64,000 nt of DNA from Rhizobium sp. BG4 (GTDB lineage Bacteria > Pseudomonadota > Alphaproteobacteria > Rhizobiales > Rhizobiaceae). Of the stretch, positions 34,041-43,647 are shown one piece after another. Position numbers and translations under genes: made by a program. The first letter of the stretch is position 1; each line of letters begins with the position of its first letter. The stretch is from contig NZ_CP044127.1 in NCBI RefSeq assembly GCF_016864575.1, positions 558,001-622,000 on the forward strand. Direction: 5' to 3'. The notes beneath the pieces were generated by a model. That model was not told where the DNA came from and ran no database searches. It saw only the letters and a list, made by a program, of their open reading frames with translations.

Positions 34041-34967
34041 ATGGAGCTTCGGCATTTGCGTTATTTCGTTGCAGTGGCTGAAGAGGGCAGTTTGTTGACA
34101 GCAGCCCAACGTCGGCTCAATACGTCCCAGCCCTCGTTAAGTCGGCAAATCCGAGACCTGGAACTCGAGGTTGGTGCACAGCTGTTTGACCGGCAAGCCC
34201 GGGGTGTCTCGCTCACGCCGGCGGGACGTGTTTTCCTTGATCACGTACGCTTCGCGCTCCTACAGGTAGAGGCAGCTGTCGATGGAGCCCGTCGCGCGGC
34301 TGAGCCGCAGAGACCCTCGCTCTCAATAGGTTTCCTCGTAGGTTTGGAGGTTACATGGCTTCCTCATTTATTGCGCATCCTGCGAGAGGACACACCGGAC
34401 ATCGAAGTCACCTTGTGCAGCCTGTCGTCTCCGGAGCTCGCTGTTGCGCTGGTGCGAGGGAAATTGGATGTCGCATTTCTTCGCCGCGAACAACATAGCA
34501 TGGGCCTCAAGTTTAAGCTGCTTACCGAAGAACCATTGATCGCAGTGCTGCCAGCAGGTCACCGGCTGGCGTCACGCAAGAAGATCTCGCCCAAGGATCT
34601 TGCATCCGAGGTCTATGTCAGCTCAGCGCGGACCTCACCAGTCCTTCAGGACGTAATACTCGACTATGCGTCGAAAGCGGGGATCGCTCTCAAGGCAAGA
34701 TATGAAGGTGAAAACATTTCGTCGGCAATGTCGCTTGTCGCCTCGACGGGCGGAGTGACACTGGTCCCGCTATATGCGCAGAATATCTTGAGCCCAAATG
34801 TCGTCGCGAGGGCGCTCGATGGTGTGCCTCCTACGGTCGAGCTCACGCTCGGATACAATGAGGCGAATTCGTCACCGTTGCTACAGGGGCTTCTGTCTCG
34901 TGTCGATGAATTGACCGAAAGTGTTCGTAATCAGAGCGTCATTCAATACGCAGACACCTCGCAATAG
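34041..34967 (+). CDS. LysR-family transcriptional regulator
   Basis: 308-residue regulator. The winged-helix N-terminus reads MELRHLRYFVAVAEEGSLLT, AAQRRLNTSQPSLSRQIRDLE, GVSLTPAGRVF. The effector domain contains LVGLEVTWLPHLLRIL, LAVALVRGKLDVAFLRRE and ISSAMSLVASTGGVTLVPL. I prefer the ATG at 34041 over the frame start at 34014 because GCGAGGG precedes it and LysR proteins begin ME(L)RHLRYF. It is divergent from the alpha/beta hydrolase gene, the normal arrangement for a LysR target. The inducer is unknown; BenM/CatR-like sequence suggests an aromatic or organic acid, with low certainty. Confidence 0.88.
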   Translation: MELRHLRYFVAVAEEGSLLTAAQRRLNTSQPSLSRQIRDLELEVGAQLFDRQARGVSLTPAGRVFLDHVRFALLQVEAAVDGARRAAEPQRPSLSIGFLVGLEVTWLPHLLRILREDTPDIEVTLCSLSSPELAVALVRGKLDVAFLRREQHSMGLKFKLLTEEPLIAVLPAGHRLASRKKISPKDLASEVYVSSARTSPVLQDVILDYASKAGIALKARYEGENISSAMSLVASTGGVTLVPLYAQNILSPNVVARALDGVPPTVELTLGYNEANSSPLLQGLLSRVDELTESVRNQSVIQYADTSQ

Positions 34968-35422
34968 GCATGCGGCGTGAGTCGGATACTTGCGTCTATC
35001 TGATGCGTTAGGGTTCTGGTTTTGTTGAGTTCCCAATTGCTCTTGAAACGATATTGCTCGCCAGATGTCGTCATAGATCGAATCCGTGCGGTGAATGAAA
35101 ACCCCGAATCCCATGCTCGATCACCCACCATGGTGACCGCGCTTTAGACCAGGGAGATCAGTAACCGTGCATGGGCCCGAGTCTCGTACAGCCTTTGATC
35201 ACCGGGCACTTAGTTTTCGCATGTACAGAGGATCGGTGTCATCAAGCTGACATCTGCATCCATGCGCTCGAGAACCTTTGCCGGAAAAAATAAGGATCAT
35301 TTATGTAGCTTTGTGACGTTTTCGGCCGGCGGCGCTGGGCTTCCCCACCACACGAAGTCTTTGGGCGAGGACACCCAGGACGACCGGCTGCCCGAGACCG
35401 CTGTGGAAGACACCGCTTGTGA
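34968..35422. other. No confident gene
   Basis: Short frames only on both strands. No strong hairpin seen after the LysR gene. Confidence 0.45.
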
Positions 35423-35698
35423 TCAGTGAATAGTGTGGCTCCCTCCGCTCCCATGCTCGAACTTGGCAAGAAGATGGATAGCATCTCGAACCACAGACTC
35501 GGCTCTCTCCGGGTCGTCTGTCGCGATGGTCTCGGCATCCATCTGAAGGCGATTGCCGAGTTTAGCCAGATCTTCCCAGAGAGGATCATCTTCATGTTTC
35601 GCGATTGAGGCCGACATCAGGAGGCTTTCAGCCAGGGTCTCTAGGAAAGCGACGCGTTCCTCCGTGCTCATGTCGTCGAGTCGTTTCAGGTCCGCCAT
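35423..35698 (-). CDS. Conserved small helical protein (paralogue of the one at 59222)
   Basis: 91-residue protein: DDMSTEERVAFLETLAESLL, MSASIAKHEDDPLWEDLAKL, then VVRDAIHLLAKFEHGSGGSHTIH. It aligns along its whole length with the protein at 59222-59500; shared blocks are MS.EER, SASIA.H..DP, AE.IA.D and LLAKFE. It is probably a three-helix bundle. GAGGAGCC precedes the ATG. No family recognised. Two copies 24 kb apart indicate a mobile or duplicated rhizobial accessory gene. Confidence 0.65.
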   Translation of the reverse strand: MADLKRLDDMSTEERVAFLETLAESLLMSASIAKHEDDPLWEDLAKLGNRLQMDAETIATDDPERAESVVRDAIHLLAKFEHGSGGSHTIH

Positions 35699-36001
35699 GA
35701 TGGCTCCTCGGAAGCATTGGGCCGAGGAGCTTGGAAAAGACCTCTTCTTCGGTAACTAGGCGGTCGCCCCCGATATCAAGCCGCGAGCCACCACATAGGG
35801 AACCGTGAGGCAAACCGGTCGTTTTGCGAAAATGGCTACGAAATCTCTCCGACTTATAATGCCCTTCAACTCGATGAGTGACCGTCCCTATCGCTCCATT
35901 CCAACGAATGTGGGACTGAAGACAGTCATTCGCGCTGAGGACGCAGGGCTCATACAGCGGGCAGCCGATCTTTGACCGACTTCGCCGTGTTCGCTAGTGC
36001 G

Positions 36002-36619
36002 TTAGCCATTGGAGGTTAGCGCCTCGAGACAGGGTTGGATGACCTTCCAGGCGCCGCCGGCCTTCGCGGCTTGGGCGATCGCGCTTGGAGTTGCCTTGCG
36101 TTGCTGGAGAGCAGCACGCAGGCCTTCGACAGCAACCGATCGGTCCAACAGTTTGGGTTTCGGAACAGATCAGCAAGGGTTTTCGGGATCGAATACACCG
36201 GAACGTCACCCCGGCGATTACCTGATGTTCAATGCCCTGTTGCAGATACGGTGTCTGAAGCGGGCCGTACGCAGCGGTGGATAGGACTGCACGGGCGCCC
36301 AATCGCTGGTCCCGATCGCTATCCAGACCCGCCGCGGCATCTGATGGGTCAGTCCGTGGAAGGCGAGCGCCGACACCCGAGCGATCACGCCTTTTGGCGC
36401 AAGCATGATCGCTTCAGCGAGGATCTAGTTCTCTTCGATTTCCACGTCACGCTTCTGATAAACGCCGCGCGAGATACAGTCGATTTCACCGCCCTCGACG
36501 GCGCGCGCGATCGTTTGTCCGCTGATGCCGGCCTCGCGCAGTTCATGTGCATGCATCATGCTGCGCGCAGCGAGCAGGCTTCTGAGTTTTGCTCTTTGAG
36601 ACTCTTGCACTGATGGCAT
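36002..36619 (-). pseudogene. AbiEi-family antitoxin pseudogene
   Basis: The start is normal: MPSVQESQRAKLRSLLAARS, MMHAHELREAGISGQTIARA, then GGEIDCISRGVYQKRDVE, the N-terminal winged-helix domain of AbiEi-type antitoxins. A stop at 36425-36427 follows. The same frame continues with MLAPKGVIARVSALAFHGLTHQMPRRVWIAI, ends at 36218, and later blocks (GIEHQVIAGVTFR, YSIPKTLADLFRNP, LRAALQQRK) lie in other frames. At least one nonsense codon and two or three frameshifts are present. No adjacent AbiEii gene is left. It is a different lineage from the AbiEi gene at 41563. Confidence 0.72.
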
Positions 36620-36886
36620 GTTACAAATCCTCTAACGGTTCGCAATCTTATCAGAGGTTTTGTCACTCATCATCCCGCATTGGCGAACGATAGAAAACGC
36701 CTCCAGCGAGCTCGGATCCTCTGCTGGAATGTCTTTTCGATTCATTCGCCGCCAGCAGCGAGAGTGAAGAACCGTCATCTGCATTGAACGGGCGTGTTGT
36801 GATCGTAAACAAGAATGAAGCACAACGACGCCATTACCGGGAACTTGCTCCGCGCCTGCGAGTTCCGTTCCATAAGGAGTAAGAGC

Positions 36887-37117
36887 ATGACCAACAATTC
36901 AATCCCAAGCTCTGCAAAGCTTCCGCCGAAGGCTTTGAGCGAAGACACCCATGACAACGAACTGCCGGAGACAAACGCCGACGACCGCCGCGCGCCGCCG
37001 GTAAATATGGGCAGCAGCCGCGAGGCCGGTGACGGCGTGACGGACGCCGATCCCACCACAGGCCGTGCTGATGCGAAGGACCGCATCCCTGCCCCGCAGA
37101 CCGCCAACCGGGAATAG
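36887..37117 (+). CDS. Small hydrophilic hypothetical protein
   Basis: 76-residue, strongly polar protein rich in Asp, Asn, Pro and Arg (DTHDNELPETNADDRRAPPV), with no predicted core and likely disordered. The start at 36887 has AAGGAG eight bases upstream. It is first of a run of short plus-strand genes (36887-38290). No family recognised. Confidence 0.5.
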   Translation: MTNNSIPSSAKLPPKALSEDTHDNELPETNADDRRAPPVNMGSSREAGDGVTDADPTTGRADAKDRIPAPQTANRE

Positions 37118-37275
37118 TCTCGTGTAGTTGCGTAAGCGTTACACGAACACCAACGACTGCAGGCGGACCATCAGATCTACCCGAGGCCGTCCTTAGGGAA
37201 ATGACGTTCGTCCACCGGCATGGGGAGACGTATCCTCTGACGGATCGTCCCGCCACCTACGATTAGGAAAAGGAG

Positions 37276-37488
37276 ATGTCCAAGATCGATACCAACGACG
37301 CCCCGAAGGATAGAATCAAACAGAGCGGCGCAGGTCTTCCTGATGATCCCGGCCAGCCTATCGGAGCCACAGAGGAGGAGGCGCTCCGAATAAGGGCTAA
37401 GCTTGGCACCTCAGACGACGAAGAACGCAAGGATGACGTCCGCGAAACTGCGGCGCAGCTTGCCAGACCGAAACACGGCACCGCATGA
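37276..37488 (+). CDS. Small acidic hypothetical protein
   Basis: 70-residue hydrophilic protein (MSKIDTNDAPKDRIKQSG, EEEALRIRAKLGTSDDEERKDD). AAAGGAG lies directly before the ATG. It overlaps the next gene by four bases (ATGA), indicating co-translation. Its composition is like stress-related, intrinsically disordered rhizobial proteins. Function unknown. Confidence 0.55.
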   Translation: MSKIDTNDAPKDRIKQSGAGLPDDPGQPIGATEEEALRIRAKLGTSDDEERKDDVRETAAQLARPKHGTA

Positions 37489-37730
37489 TGCCGGGGACGT
37501 TTTCTGCATTGAGCATATTCGCCTACGATCTCGATGACCGAGGCGAGCCCATACAAGCATGGGAGACCGTCGTCAGCGGCACAGAAGAAGAGGCCATTGC
37601 CGAGGCAAAAGAAGCTGCGAGCCGCCACGCTGGAGTGTTAGTCGTGCGGCGAGACGGCCGTCCCGCAGTCGGAGAAGAGGGCGACCCCGTGGTCGTCTTC
37701 CGGGCTGGGAGAACTGGCGACTTCGACTAG
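37485..37730 (+). CDS. Small hypothetical protein
   Basis: 81-residue protein: ALSIFAYDLDDRGEPIQAWE, TVVSGTEEEAIAEAKEAASR, then VLVVRRDGRPAVGEEGDPVV. The alternating strand-helix-strand pattern suggests a compact alpha/beta fold. Its start overlaps the preceding stop (ATGA), and the exonuclease-like gene begins nine bases after its end. It belongs to the same operon; function unknown. Confidence 0.55.
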   Translation: MMPGTFSALSIFAYDLDDRGEPIQAWETVVSGTEEEAIAEAKEAASRHAGVLVVRRDGRPAVGEEGDPVVVFRAGRTGDFD

Positions 37731-37739
37731 AGATCGACC

Positions 37740-38290
37740 ATGATCGTATTCCTGGATTTCGAAGCTTCCTCGCTCAGCAAGCATAGCTATCCGATCGAAA
37801 TTGCTTGGGTGTTCGAGGACGGCCGGTCGCGGTCTCTGCTCATCGCTCCGGAGCCGAACTGGACGGACTGGTCGGAAACCGCAGAAGGCATTCATGGCAT
37901 TTCCCGAGAAAAGCTTGCTGATCAAGGCGTCCCGGTTTCGTTGGTGGTCCAAGAGATGATGGCAACGCTGTCCGATCATGATCTCTACGCGAGTTCGCCG
38001 TCATGGGACGGAAAATGGCTCAGCGTCCTGCTTCGCGCCGGGGGGTTCCGAGACACAGTCTGCGGGTGCGAAAGTCCGACGATCTCTTCGTGGAGGTTGC
38101 CTTGATGCTGATTGAAGACAGAAATGTGCGTGGCGTTGACGCCGCTGCGCTCGTCGCAAAAGTCATTGCGCGGAGCGAGCCTGCTAGACCGGCCCACCGC
38201 GCGCTTCAGGACGCCGCCCTAGAACTTGAAAGATTGCGTCTGATGCGGGAGGCTATCGAGAGCTTGGCTATCGCGCAGGCGCGCACCTGA
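37740..38290 (+). pseudogene. DEDD-type 3'-5' exonuclease-like gene with a one-base frameshift
   Basis: The first frame reads MIVFLDFEASSLSKHSYPIE, with the exonuclease I motif DFE (Asp6, Glu8). It continues IAWVFEDGRSRSLLIAPEPN, DLYASSPSWDGKWLSVLLRAGG, then leaves its frame. From the run of six G at about 38040-38045 another frame continues naturally: PRHSLRVRKSDDLFVEVALML, VIARSEPARPAHRALQDAALELERL, with His-x4-Asp-like HRALQDA forming exonuclease III. One missing base in the G-run would join the two into about 183 residues. This is a true frameshift, a phase-variable tract or a sequencing error. Confidence 0.65.
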
Positions 38291-38420
38291 AACGCCTTGA
38301 CATGGAAAAAACCGGATACCGCAAATTCCCGGAAAACACCCTCCAATGATCGAAGCGGGTCGAAATGTCCAATGAGCGAGACTATATGAAAAGTCATACT
38401 TTTCATCGGAGGTGTTTACA

Positions 38421-39944
38421 ATGGCAATTAAAGGGAACCTTTTGATCGCAGGATCAGAAAAGCGCGGCTCGAGCGGCGAGTTTTCGGGGATCGAAGCTGC
38501 GACCGGAAGGTCCCTGGCCGTTTCTTTCGGGGGCGCCGCGCCTGCCGACGTCGAGGATGCTACCCGTCTGGCGTGGGAGGCCTTCAGCATCTATCGCGAA
38601 ACGGACCTCGAAGCGCGAGCCTCATTCCTCGAGACGATAGCGACCGAGATCGAAGGCGTCGGCGATGAGCTGGTCGAGCGCGCTATGGCCGAGACTGGCC
38701 TTCCGCGCGGGAGGCTGGAGGGGGAGCGAGCCCGTACGACCGCCCAGCTTCGGCTGTTCGCAAAGGAGGTCCGCGAAGGCCGGTTTCAGGAGCTCCGCTT
38801 CGACGCGGGCGATGCCTCGCGAAAGCCGGTGCCCAAGCCGGACCTTCGCCTGCGCAACATTCCCATCGGGCCTGTCGCCGTCTTCGGCGCCTCGAACTTC
38901 CCTTTGGCCTTTTCGGTTGCGGGCGGCGACACAGCCTCAGCCTTGGCCGCCGGCTGCCCGGTCGTCGTAAAGGCCCACTCGGCGCATCCAGCAACGTCCG
39001 AACTCGTGGGGCGCGCAGTACAGCGTGCCGTCCAGAAAGCCAACCTGCCCGTTGGTACGTTCGCTCTTCTGTTCGACACGGGCTTCGACGTGGGGCAGCA
39101 GCTGGTCGCCGACCCGAGGATCCGCGCGGTCGGCTTTACCGGCTCCCGCAAAGGTGGGACCGCACTTATGAAGATCGCATCCGAACGCAAGCAGCCGATC
39201 CCCGTCTACGCCGAGATGAGCAGCATCAACCCGGTCATCCTGTTTCCGGGAGCGCTTGCTAATCGCGCCGAGGAGATCGCGACATCTTTTGTCTCGTCAC
39301 TGGCGCTCGGCGCCGGCCAATTCTGCACGAACCCCGGTCTCATCCTGGCCGTACACGGTAAGGGGCTCGACGCCTTTATCGCGAGGGCCAGGGAACTGCT
39401 GCCGGAGACCGGGGCGCAGACGATGCTGACACCGGCCATCGCCAAGGCGTTTCGAGAGGGCGTCGGCCGCCTCGAACGACATGCCGAGGTTTCCATGCTC
39501 GCCAAGGGAAAGTCCGGCGGCAAGTACGACGGAGTGGCCGCGCTCTTTGAAACGTCGGCCGCCTCGCTCCTCGCACATCACGAACTGCAGGACGAAGTCT
39601 TCGGCGCGGCCGGGCTAGTCGTGCGCTGCAAGGATTTCGATGAGCTGGAGAAGGTGATTGACGCTCTCGAGGGCCAGCTCACCGTCGCGTTGCATGTCGA
39701 CGATAGCGATATCGACGACGCTCGACGTCTTGTTCCGAAGCTTGAGATGCTGGCGGGGCGGCTGCTCGTCAATGGCTTCGGCACCGGGGTTGAGGTGTCG
39801 CCTGCCATGGTGCACGGCGGCCCCTATCCGGCGACGGCCGATGGCCGTTCTACCTCGGTCGGAACACTCGCAATTTATCGGTTTCTGCGACCGGTGTCCT
39901 ATCAAGACTTTCCAGAAGCGATCCGCCCGATCGCCTTGCGGTAA
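38421..39944 (+). CDS. Aldehyde dehydrogenase (2-oxoglutarate semialdehyde / 2,5-dioxovalerate type)
   Basis: 507-residue NAD(P)-dependent aldehyde dehydrogenase. The catalytic cysteine is in GAGQFCTNPGL, the general-base glutamate in VYAEMSSINPV, and the cofactor-binding part reads GPVAVFGASNFPLAFSVAGG. The sequence around ATGRSLAVSFGGAAPADVEDA and YPATADGRSTSVGTLAI is typical of 2-oxoglutarate-semialdehyde dehydrogenases that end pentose, hexuronate or hydroxyproline pathways. GGAGGT precedes the ATG at 38421. No pathway partners are adjacent, so the actual substrate cannot be told from context. Confidence 0.85.
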   Translation: MAIKGNLLIAGSEKRGSSGEFSGIEAATGRSLAVSFGGAAPADVEDATRLAWEAFSIYRETDLEARASFLETIATEIEGVGDELVERAMAETGLPRGRLEGERARTTAQLRLFAKEVREGRFQELRFDAGDASRKPVPKPDLRLRNIPIGPVAVFGASNFPLAFSVAGGDTASALAAGCPVVVKAHSAHPATSELVGRAVQRAVQKANLPVGTFALLFDTGFDVGQQLVADPRIRAVGFTGSRKGGTALMKIASERKQPIPVYAEMSSINPVILFPGALANRAEEIATSFVSSLALGAGQFCTNPGLILAVHGKGLDAFIARARELLPETGAQTMLTPAIAKAFREGVGRLERHAEVSMLAKGKSGGKYDGVAALFETSAASLLAHHELQDEVFGAAGLVVRCKDFDELEKVIDALEGQLTVALHVDDSDIDDARRLVPKLEMLAGRLLVNGFGTGVEVSPAMVHGGPYPATADGRSTSVGTLAIYRFLRPVSYQDFPEAIRPIALR

Positions 39945-40709
39945 CGATCTGCGCGCGGTCCCCGTGGGACCGCGCGCCAACCTTCTGAAGCGCTCTGCTG
40001 TGGCGCGGGACGCGCAGACAAATTATCGTGACCCATGGTTAAGAATGCGCAGTCCATCGTCGTGGAGACTTCACCAAGGTCGGCGCGGTACCATTCTGCT
40101 TGCCCTGGGGAAGATCTGCTTTGAGAGAGGACGGGATCGAAAAGCGTAGAAGGACGAGGCTGCGCTCGACAGGTCGAGATCCGCGGTTAATTGCAATTGC
40201 CCACCATGCAGAGGTATGGCCCGAAGGTGATTAAGCTCGGTCGAGTTTGCCAATGAACGACCGCAAGGCCGCGGAGTGATCGTGCAGCACATAGCGGAGT
40301 TCTTGCTCGGGCGAGGAGTTCGCTACCTATTCGCAAATATCAGATCGCGCAAACCATCTGTCATTTCCGGGCTAGGACTCTAGCCGCCGCACTAAGTATT
40401 TCGCTGAACGAAAGCTTTGAAACGTTGTCAGCGAGATTGAGGGAGGCAATCAACGGATCTTCAACCGCTTGTCCGACTTCGTCATGCGGAACAGAGGCGC
40501 TCAACTGATCGAACCAGGCCTTGTCCGTAACGCCGACGAAGAGACGGACCAAGGATTATCCTCTCATCTCGGCTGTGTTTGCAAGCTATGACGTTCTGGC
40601 AATCCACATCGTCAGTGCTGCAGCCCGAGAGCCAGCTACTGCAGAGCATAGCTTGCAGATCGTGGTCTTGTTCCTTTTCACTTCGGCGTCCCCATCCCTC
40701 CTCCGTATC
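39945..40709. other. No confident gene
   Basis: A 63-codon minus frame (40361-40552) begins MVRLFVGVTDKAWFDQLSA, reminiscent of the opening of some HNH-endonuclease-like proteins. It then becomes unrecognisable; at most it is a short remnant. Nothing else stands out. Confidence 0.35.
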
Positions 40710-41576
40710 TCATGTCGCAAGCACCCGCCCGAGATCAGACAACAGCTTTTCGCGTCGGCCCTCCGAAAGTTTGGCCAAGTTGTCGACTTTCCAGCGCACC
40801 GCCGGCAAGTCCGCGGCTCCAGGCACGCCTAGCAAGTCCCACTCTGGCTCGCGGGCCTTGAAGGAGAGAAGAAAGCGCCGGTGCTCGGCAGCCATCTTGC
40901 CAACGACCTCTGCGATTAGAGCTTAACGAGCATCGTATAGCGCCTCCAGGGTCACGGGCTCTTCCGTCATGCCGGCAAACCCCGCGTCAAACTCGTGGCG
41001 CAAATCCTTGCGCGTCGGCGCCAAGACCTCGCCCATCGGCCTGTTGTGGCTCAGGATGTAGACAATGAAGGCACGCCGCAGCTCATCGGATATTCCCTCA
41101 TTCGCGAGCAGACGCCTGATATCGAACAGATCTCGTGGATGCTGCCGATCCAAGGCTGCGACGATCTTGCCGGCGTAGAGGTCCGGGAAGGACACAACAG
41201 GCACCTCGGCATATCCGAAGAGCTCTTCGACCCGGTCGCAAACCGCCCGTGTCTCGGGAGAGTAGACGCAGCCACGAATGACAGACGTCACCTCGATTTT
41301 GATCTGTACGCCGTCGGAGGTAACCAGCACCTTTGTTGCATCGGATATTCTGGCAGCAATCCGCCGTATGGCGGCATCGATATTGGCGAGAGAAGTCGCG
41401 CGATCTTCGACCGGCAGATAGGTCAGATCGATATCGACCGATAGACGTGGAAGGTCTCTAACGAAAAGATTGATGGCCGTGCCACCCTTCAATGCAAAGA
41501 CGTTTTCCTCTGCAACGAGCGGAAGAACTCGAACAAGGAGGCTGACTTGCGCGCGATAGGCTTCAGACGCCGGCAT
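40710..41576 (-). pseudogene. AbiEii nucleotidyltransferase toxin with one premature stop
   Basis: From the ATG at 41576: SLLVRVLPLVAEENVFALKG, then GGTAINLFVRDLPRLSVDIDL, the nucleotidyltransferase motif with its Asp-x-Asp pair. RDLFDIRRLLANEG and NRPMGEVLAPTRKDLRHEF follow. A TAA stands at 40923-40925, after LYDAR. The frame then continues without loss through VVGKMAAEHRRFLLSFK, LPAVRWKVDNLAKLSEGRRE to 40710, so a single base change cut off about 70 C-terminal residues. AbiEii proteins are GTP-using transferases that block growth. The catalytic core is intact, but the tail is part of the conserved fold, so toxicity is doubtful. It overlaps the antitoxin gene by 14 bases. Confidence 0.8.
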
Positions 41577-42353
41577 CGAGTGTCTCCGGCACAGTGATCT
41601 GATACTTGCTGTCCAGCCGCCCGCCGACCACGATCTGGCGCTTGCCACGACCGAGGTCGATACGTTTGAGATCGAGCCGGCCGAGCCATGGATGGGCGTG
41701 CCGCTCGGCAAACCAGAGGAACAGCCGCTTCACCTTTACGCTGCGGCACGCTTCCAGCACGGCCTGAACCCGCTTCGGGCTTAGAGTGCGAACCGACTCC
41801 ATTAGAACGTCCGCTTGATGGAACGTCTCCCGGGATGGGAGCAGGTCGAGAAGCTCGCAAAATGCTCGCTCCGGCGCGGAGACATGAAGCTCCCACCCCA
41901 GTGTCCCCATGCCAGGCGCGTCCTTCCAGGTGCGTCGGCATCAAAGAGCTTGTCTGCCTTATGTTCGACGAACTGAGCGTCGGTCGGTATCCGCTCTACC
42001 CAGCCAGGCAGACTGCCATAGGCATAGAGGTGGATTTCTGGCTTGCCTGAAAAGCGGAGGTAGTGCGTCAGGCCTTGTAGCTCGAGGGCACTGCGGCCGC
42101 CTACGTGCACGGATTTGCCCAGAAGTCGCTGGAGCGAGATGATCACGCGCTGCCAGGCTATCGCCTGATCAACGTTGCCGGTCGGTCGCTGATAGACGCC
42201 ACGAACGACACCTTCCAGCCAGCCCTGCGCCACGTATTTTTCGCGCCACTGCCGACGGTATCCGTGTTTTTCCAGCCACGCGGTGTCAACCAGCAGCCCC
42301 TCGGGGACCAGGCGGCGAAGTTGGTTTATCTTTTCGTTTTTTTGACCTACCAT
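41563..42353 (-). pseudogene. AbiEi antitoxin with a frameshift
   Basis: The N-terminal part from the ATG at 42353 contains the winged helix (VDTAWLEKHGYRRQWREKYV, LEGVVRGVYQRP), then QAIAWQRVIISLQRLLG, HVGGRSALELQGLTHYLRFS. Near 41905-41925 the frame breaks after KADKLFDADAPGR and continues in another frame as LGWELHVSAPERAFCELLDLL to VPETLDAGV at 41563. One indel explains it. AbiEi normally represses the operon and neutralises AbiEii. That both genes of the pair are damaged fits decay of the toxin first, although the order cannot be proved. Confidence 0.78.
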
Positions 42354-42361
42354 TAGTAGGT
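42345..42361. promoter_or_regulatory. Inverted repeat over the AbiEi start (possible autoregulatory site)
   Basis: ACCTAC, a 5-base spacer, and GTAGGT form a perfect 6+6 inverted repeat overlapping the antitoxin start codon. A related GGTAGG half-site lies at 42423-42428. AbiEi proteins are known to bind inverted repeats in their own promoter, which this resembles. Confidence 0.4.
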
Positions 42362-43209
42362 AAAATTAGCATGAGTCCAAACTGCGAGCAAGTTCGAAGT
42401 TTCGCATTTTCGACCCATCAACGGTAGGCAAAAAAACCTAACATTCAAACTAGCAATGCACGGCCGACGAGAAACAAGCGAGCCGACCGAGCCGGGCCGC
42501 TTACAAGCCGTTATACGCGAGGAGAGCAAAGTCAACTAAAGGTTCTCTCAAGACCCGTTAAACTCTGCATCTTACCGACCGAGTGCCCGCTGTCACGAGC
42601 CAACTGCGATTGCTGTTAGCGGGTTCTGAGGCACGGGATGAAGTCGTGTAACCATTTCGGTCGTAGCCGCTTGGTGCCGAAGACGTGGACCACTCGGGGC
42701 GTCCGAATGAAACATATGAGCGCTCACGGTCATGGGTGACCCTGAGGGCCCTTCCTTGTTTCTTGCCCGTGGAAATTGTTTTCATCGGAACCATGTCGGC
42801 TCATCGACATTCCCCTTTCCGAGCGCGGGCCGTGTCAATCGGACGTGACAGGGATGGTGAACATCACGGTTTTTCCGATTTCCCGTGATGGCCAACGAAA
42901 TGGCAGACGAGCGCCCCACCTGTCCGGCATCGCCTCACCTCTTCTTGCCGGAGTTCACATGATCGACGATCGTCTACACGTCGGGCCCGTTGAGTTCTGC
43001 TGCCAGGAAGTGGTTCTTGTCCGTTCAGACGGCATACCGCGCACGTGGGATGACGCCAATGCTTTCACCGCACATAGAAACTGGCGCGATGGTCTGCGAA
43101 CGCAGTCTAGCGTCGACCGTTTCAGGCGCGCCGACGAAACCGAAGTCTTCGGAACGATGGTCACTGGAGGCTACCGGCTGCGCTGCGTCGATCTTCGCGG
43201 ACAAGACGG
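42354..43209. other. No confident gene
   Basis: A 145-codon plus frame (42776-43213) ends against the next gene by ATGA but shows no motif and contains proline/arginine-rich, shadow-like sequence. I do not call it. Regulatory repeats of the AbiE operon lie at the left end. Confidence 0.4.
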
Positions 43210-43545
43210 ATGACGGCAAAACAGGTTCATGAGAAGGCGTTCCTTGAGACGCCCGACGGCCGTTACATCATCGTTCGCGGACGCCTCTGGAGAAAGACAA
43301 ATCCCCGTCTGCCTGAAGAAGAGCGAAAGCTCCTCGTGTCAAAACTGATGTCGGCAAGGAGGGCCGTTAAGGAAGCAGTCGGACGAGCCGATGAGCTTCA
43401 CACCGCAAGGACAGCAGTTAACGCCGCAAAGATTGCGCTAGGGGAGCGCGGACCCGTCTGGTGGACAGATGGAGCGCCGGACTTAAATCGACATTTGGTC
43501 AAGAACACCCCTTACGCCGACTGGTTCGAAGGCGCGAGAGGCTGA
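43210..43545 (+). CDS. Conserved hypothetical protein (intact copy of the pseudogene at 63586)
   Basis: 111-residue basic protein: ETPDGRYIIVRGRLWRKTNP, LPEEERKLLVSKLMSARRAV, TARTAVNAAKIALGERGPVW, WTDGAPDLNRHLVKNTPYADW. The same order of blocks occurs, broken by frameshifts, at 63586-63926 (RYIIVRGRLWRRSRPDLTEGE). Conservation between copies shows it is a real gene. Basic helices suggest DNA or RNA contact; the family is unknown to me. The ATG at 43210 lies at the end of an unassigned upstream frame. Confidence 0.6.
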   Translation: MTAKQVHEKAFLETPDGRYIIVRGRLWRKTNPRLPEEERKLLVSKLMSARRAVKEAVGRADELHTARTAVNAAKIALGERGPVWWTDGAPDLNRHLVKNTPYADWFEGARG

Positions 43546-43647
43546 AACATTTGCCGCGCGCAAGGTCTGGGAAACCCTTGCAGGAGACAAAGCAAAAAAC
43601 CGGCTGGACGATGTCGACATGCCCGGGTGATCTTCGAAAGAGCTTGT

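Noticed and set aside
42776..43213. 145-codon frame ending in ATGA overlap with the gene at 43210
   Set aside because: Overlap alone is weak support. The translation shows no domain and no counterpart upstream of the second copy at 63586.
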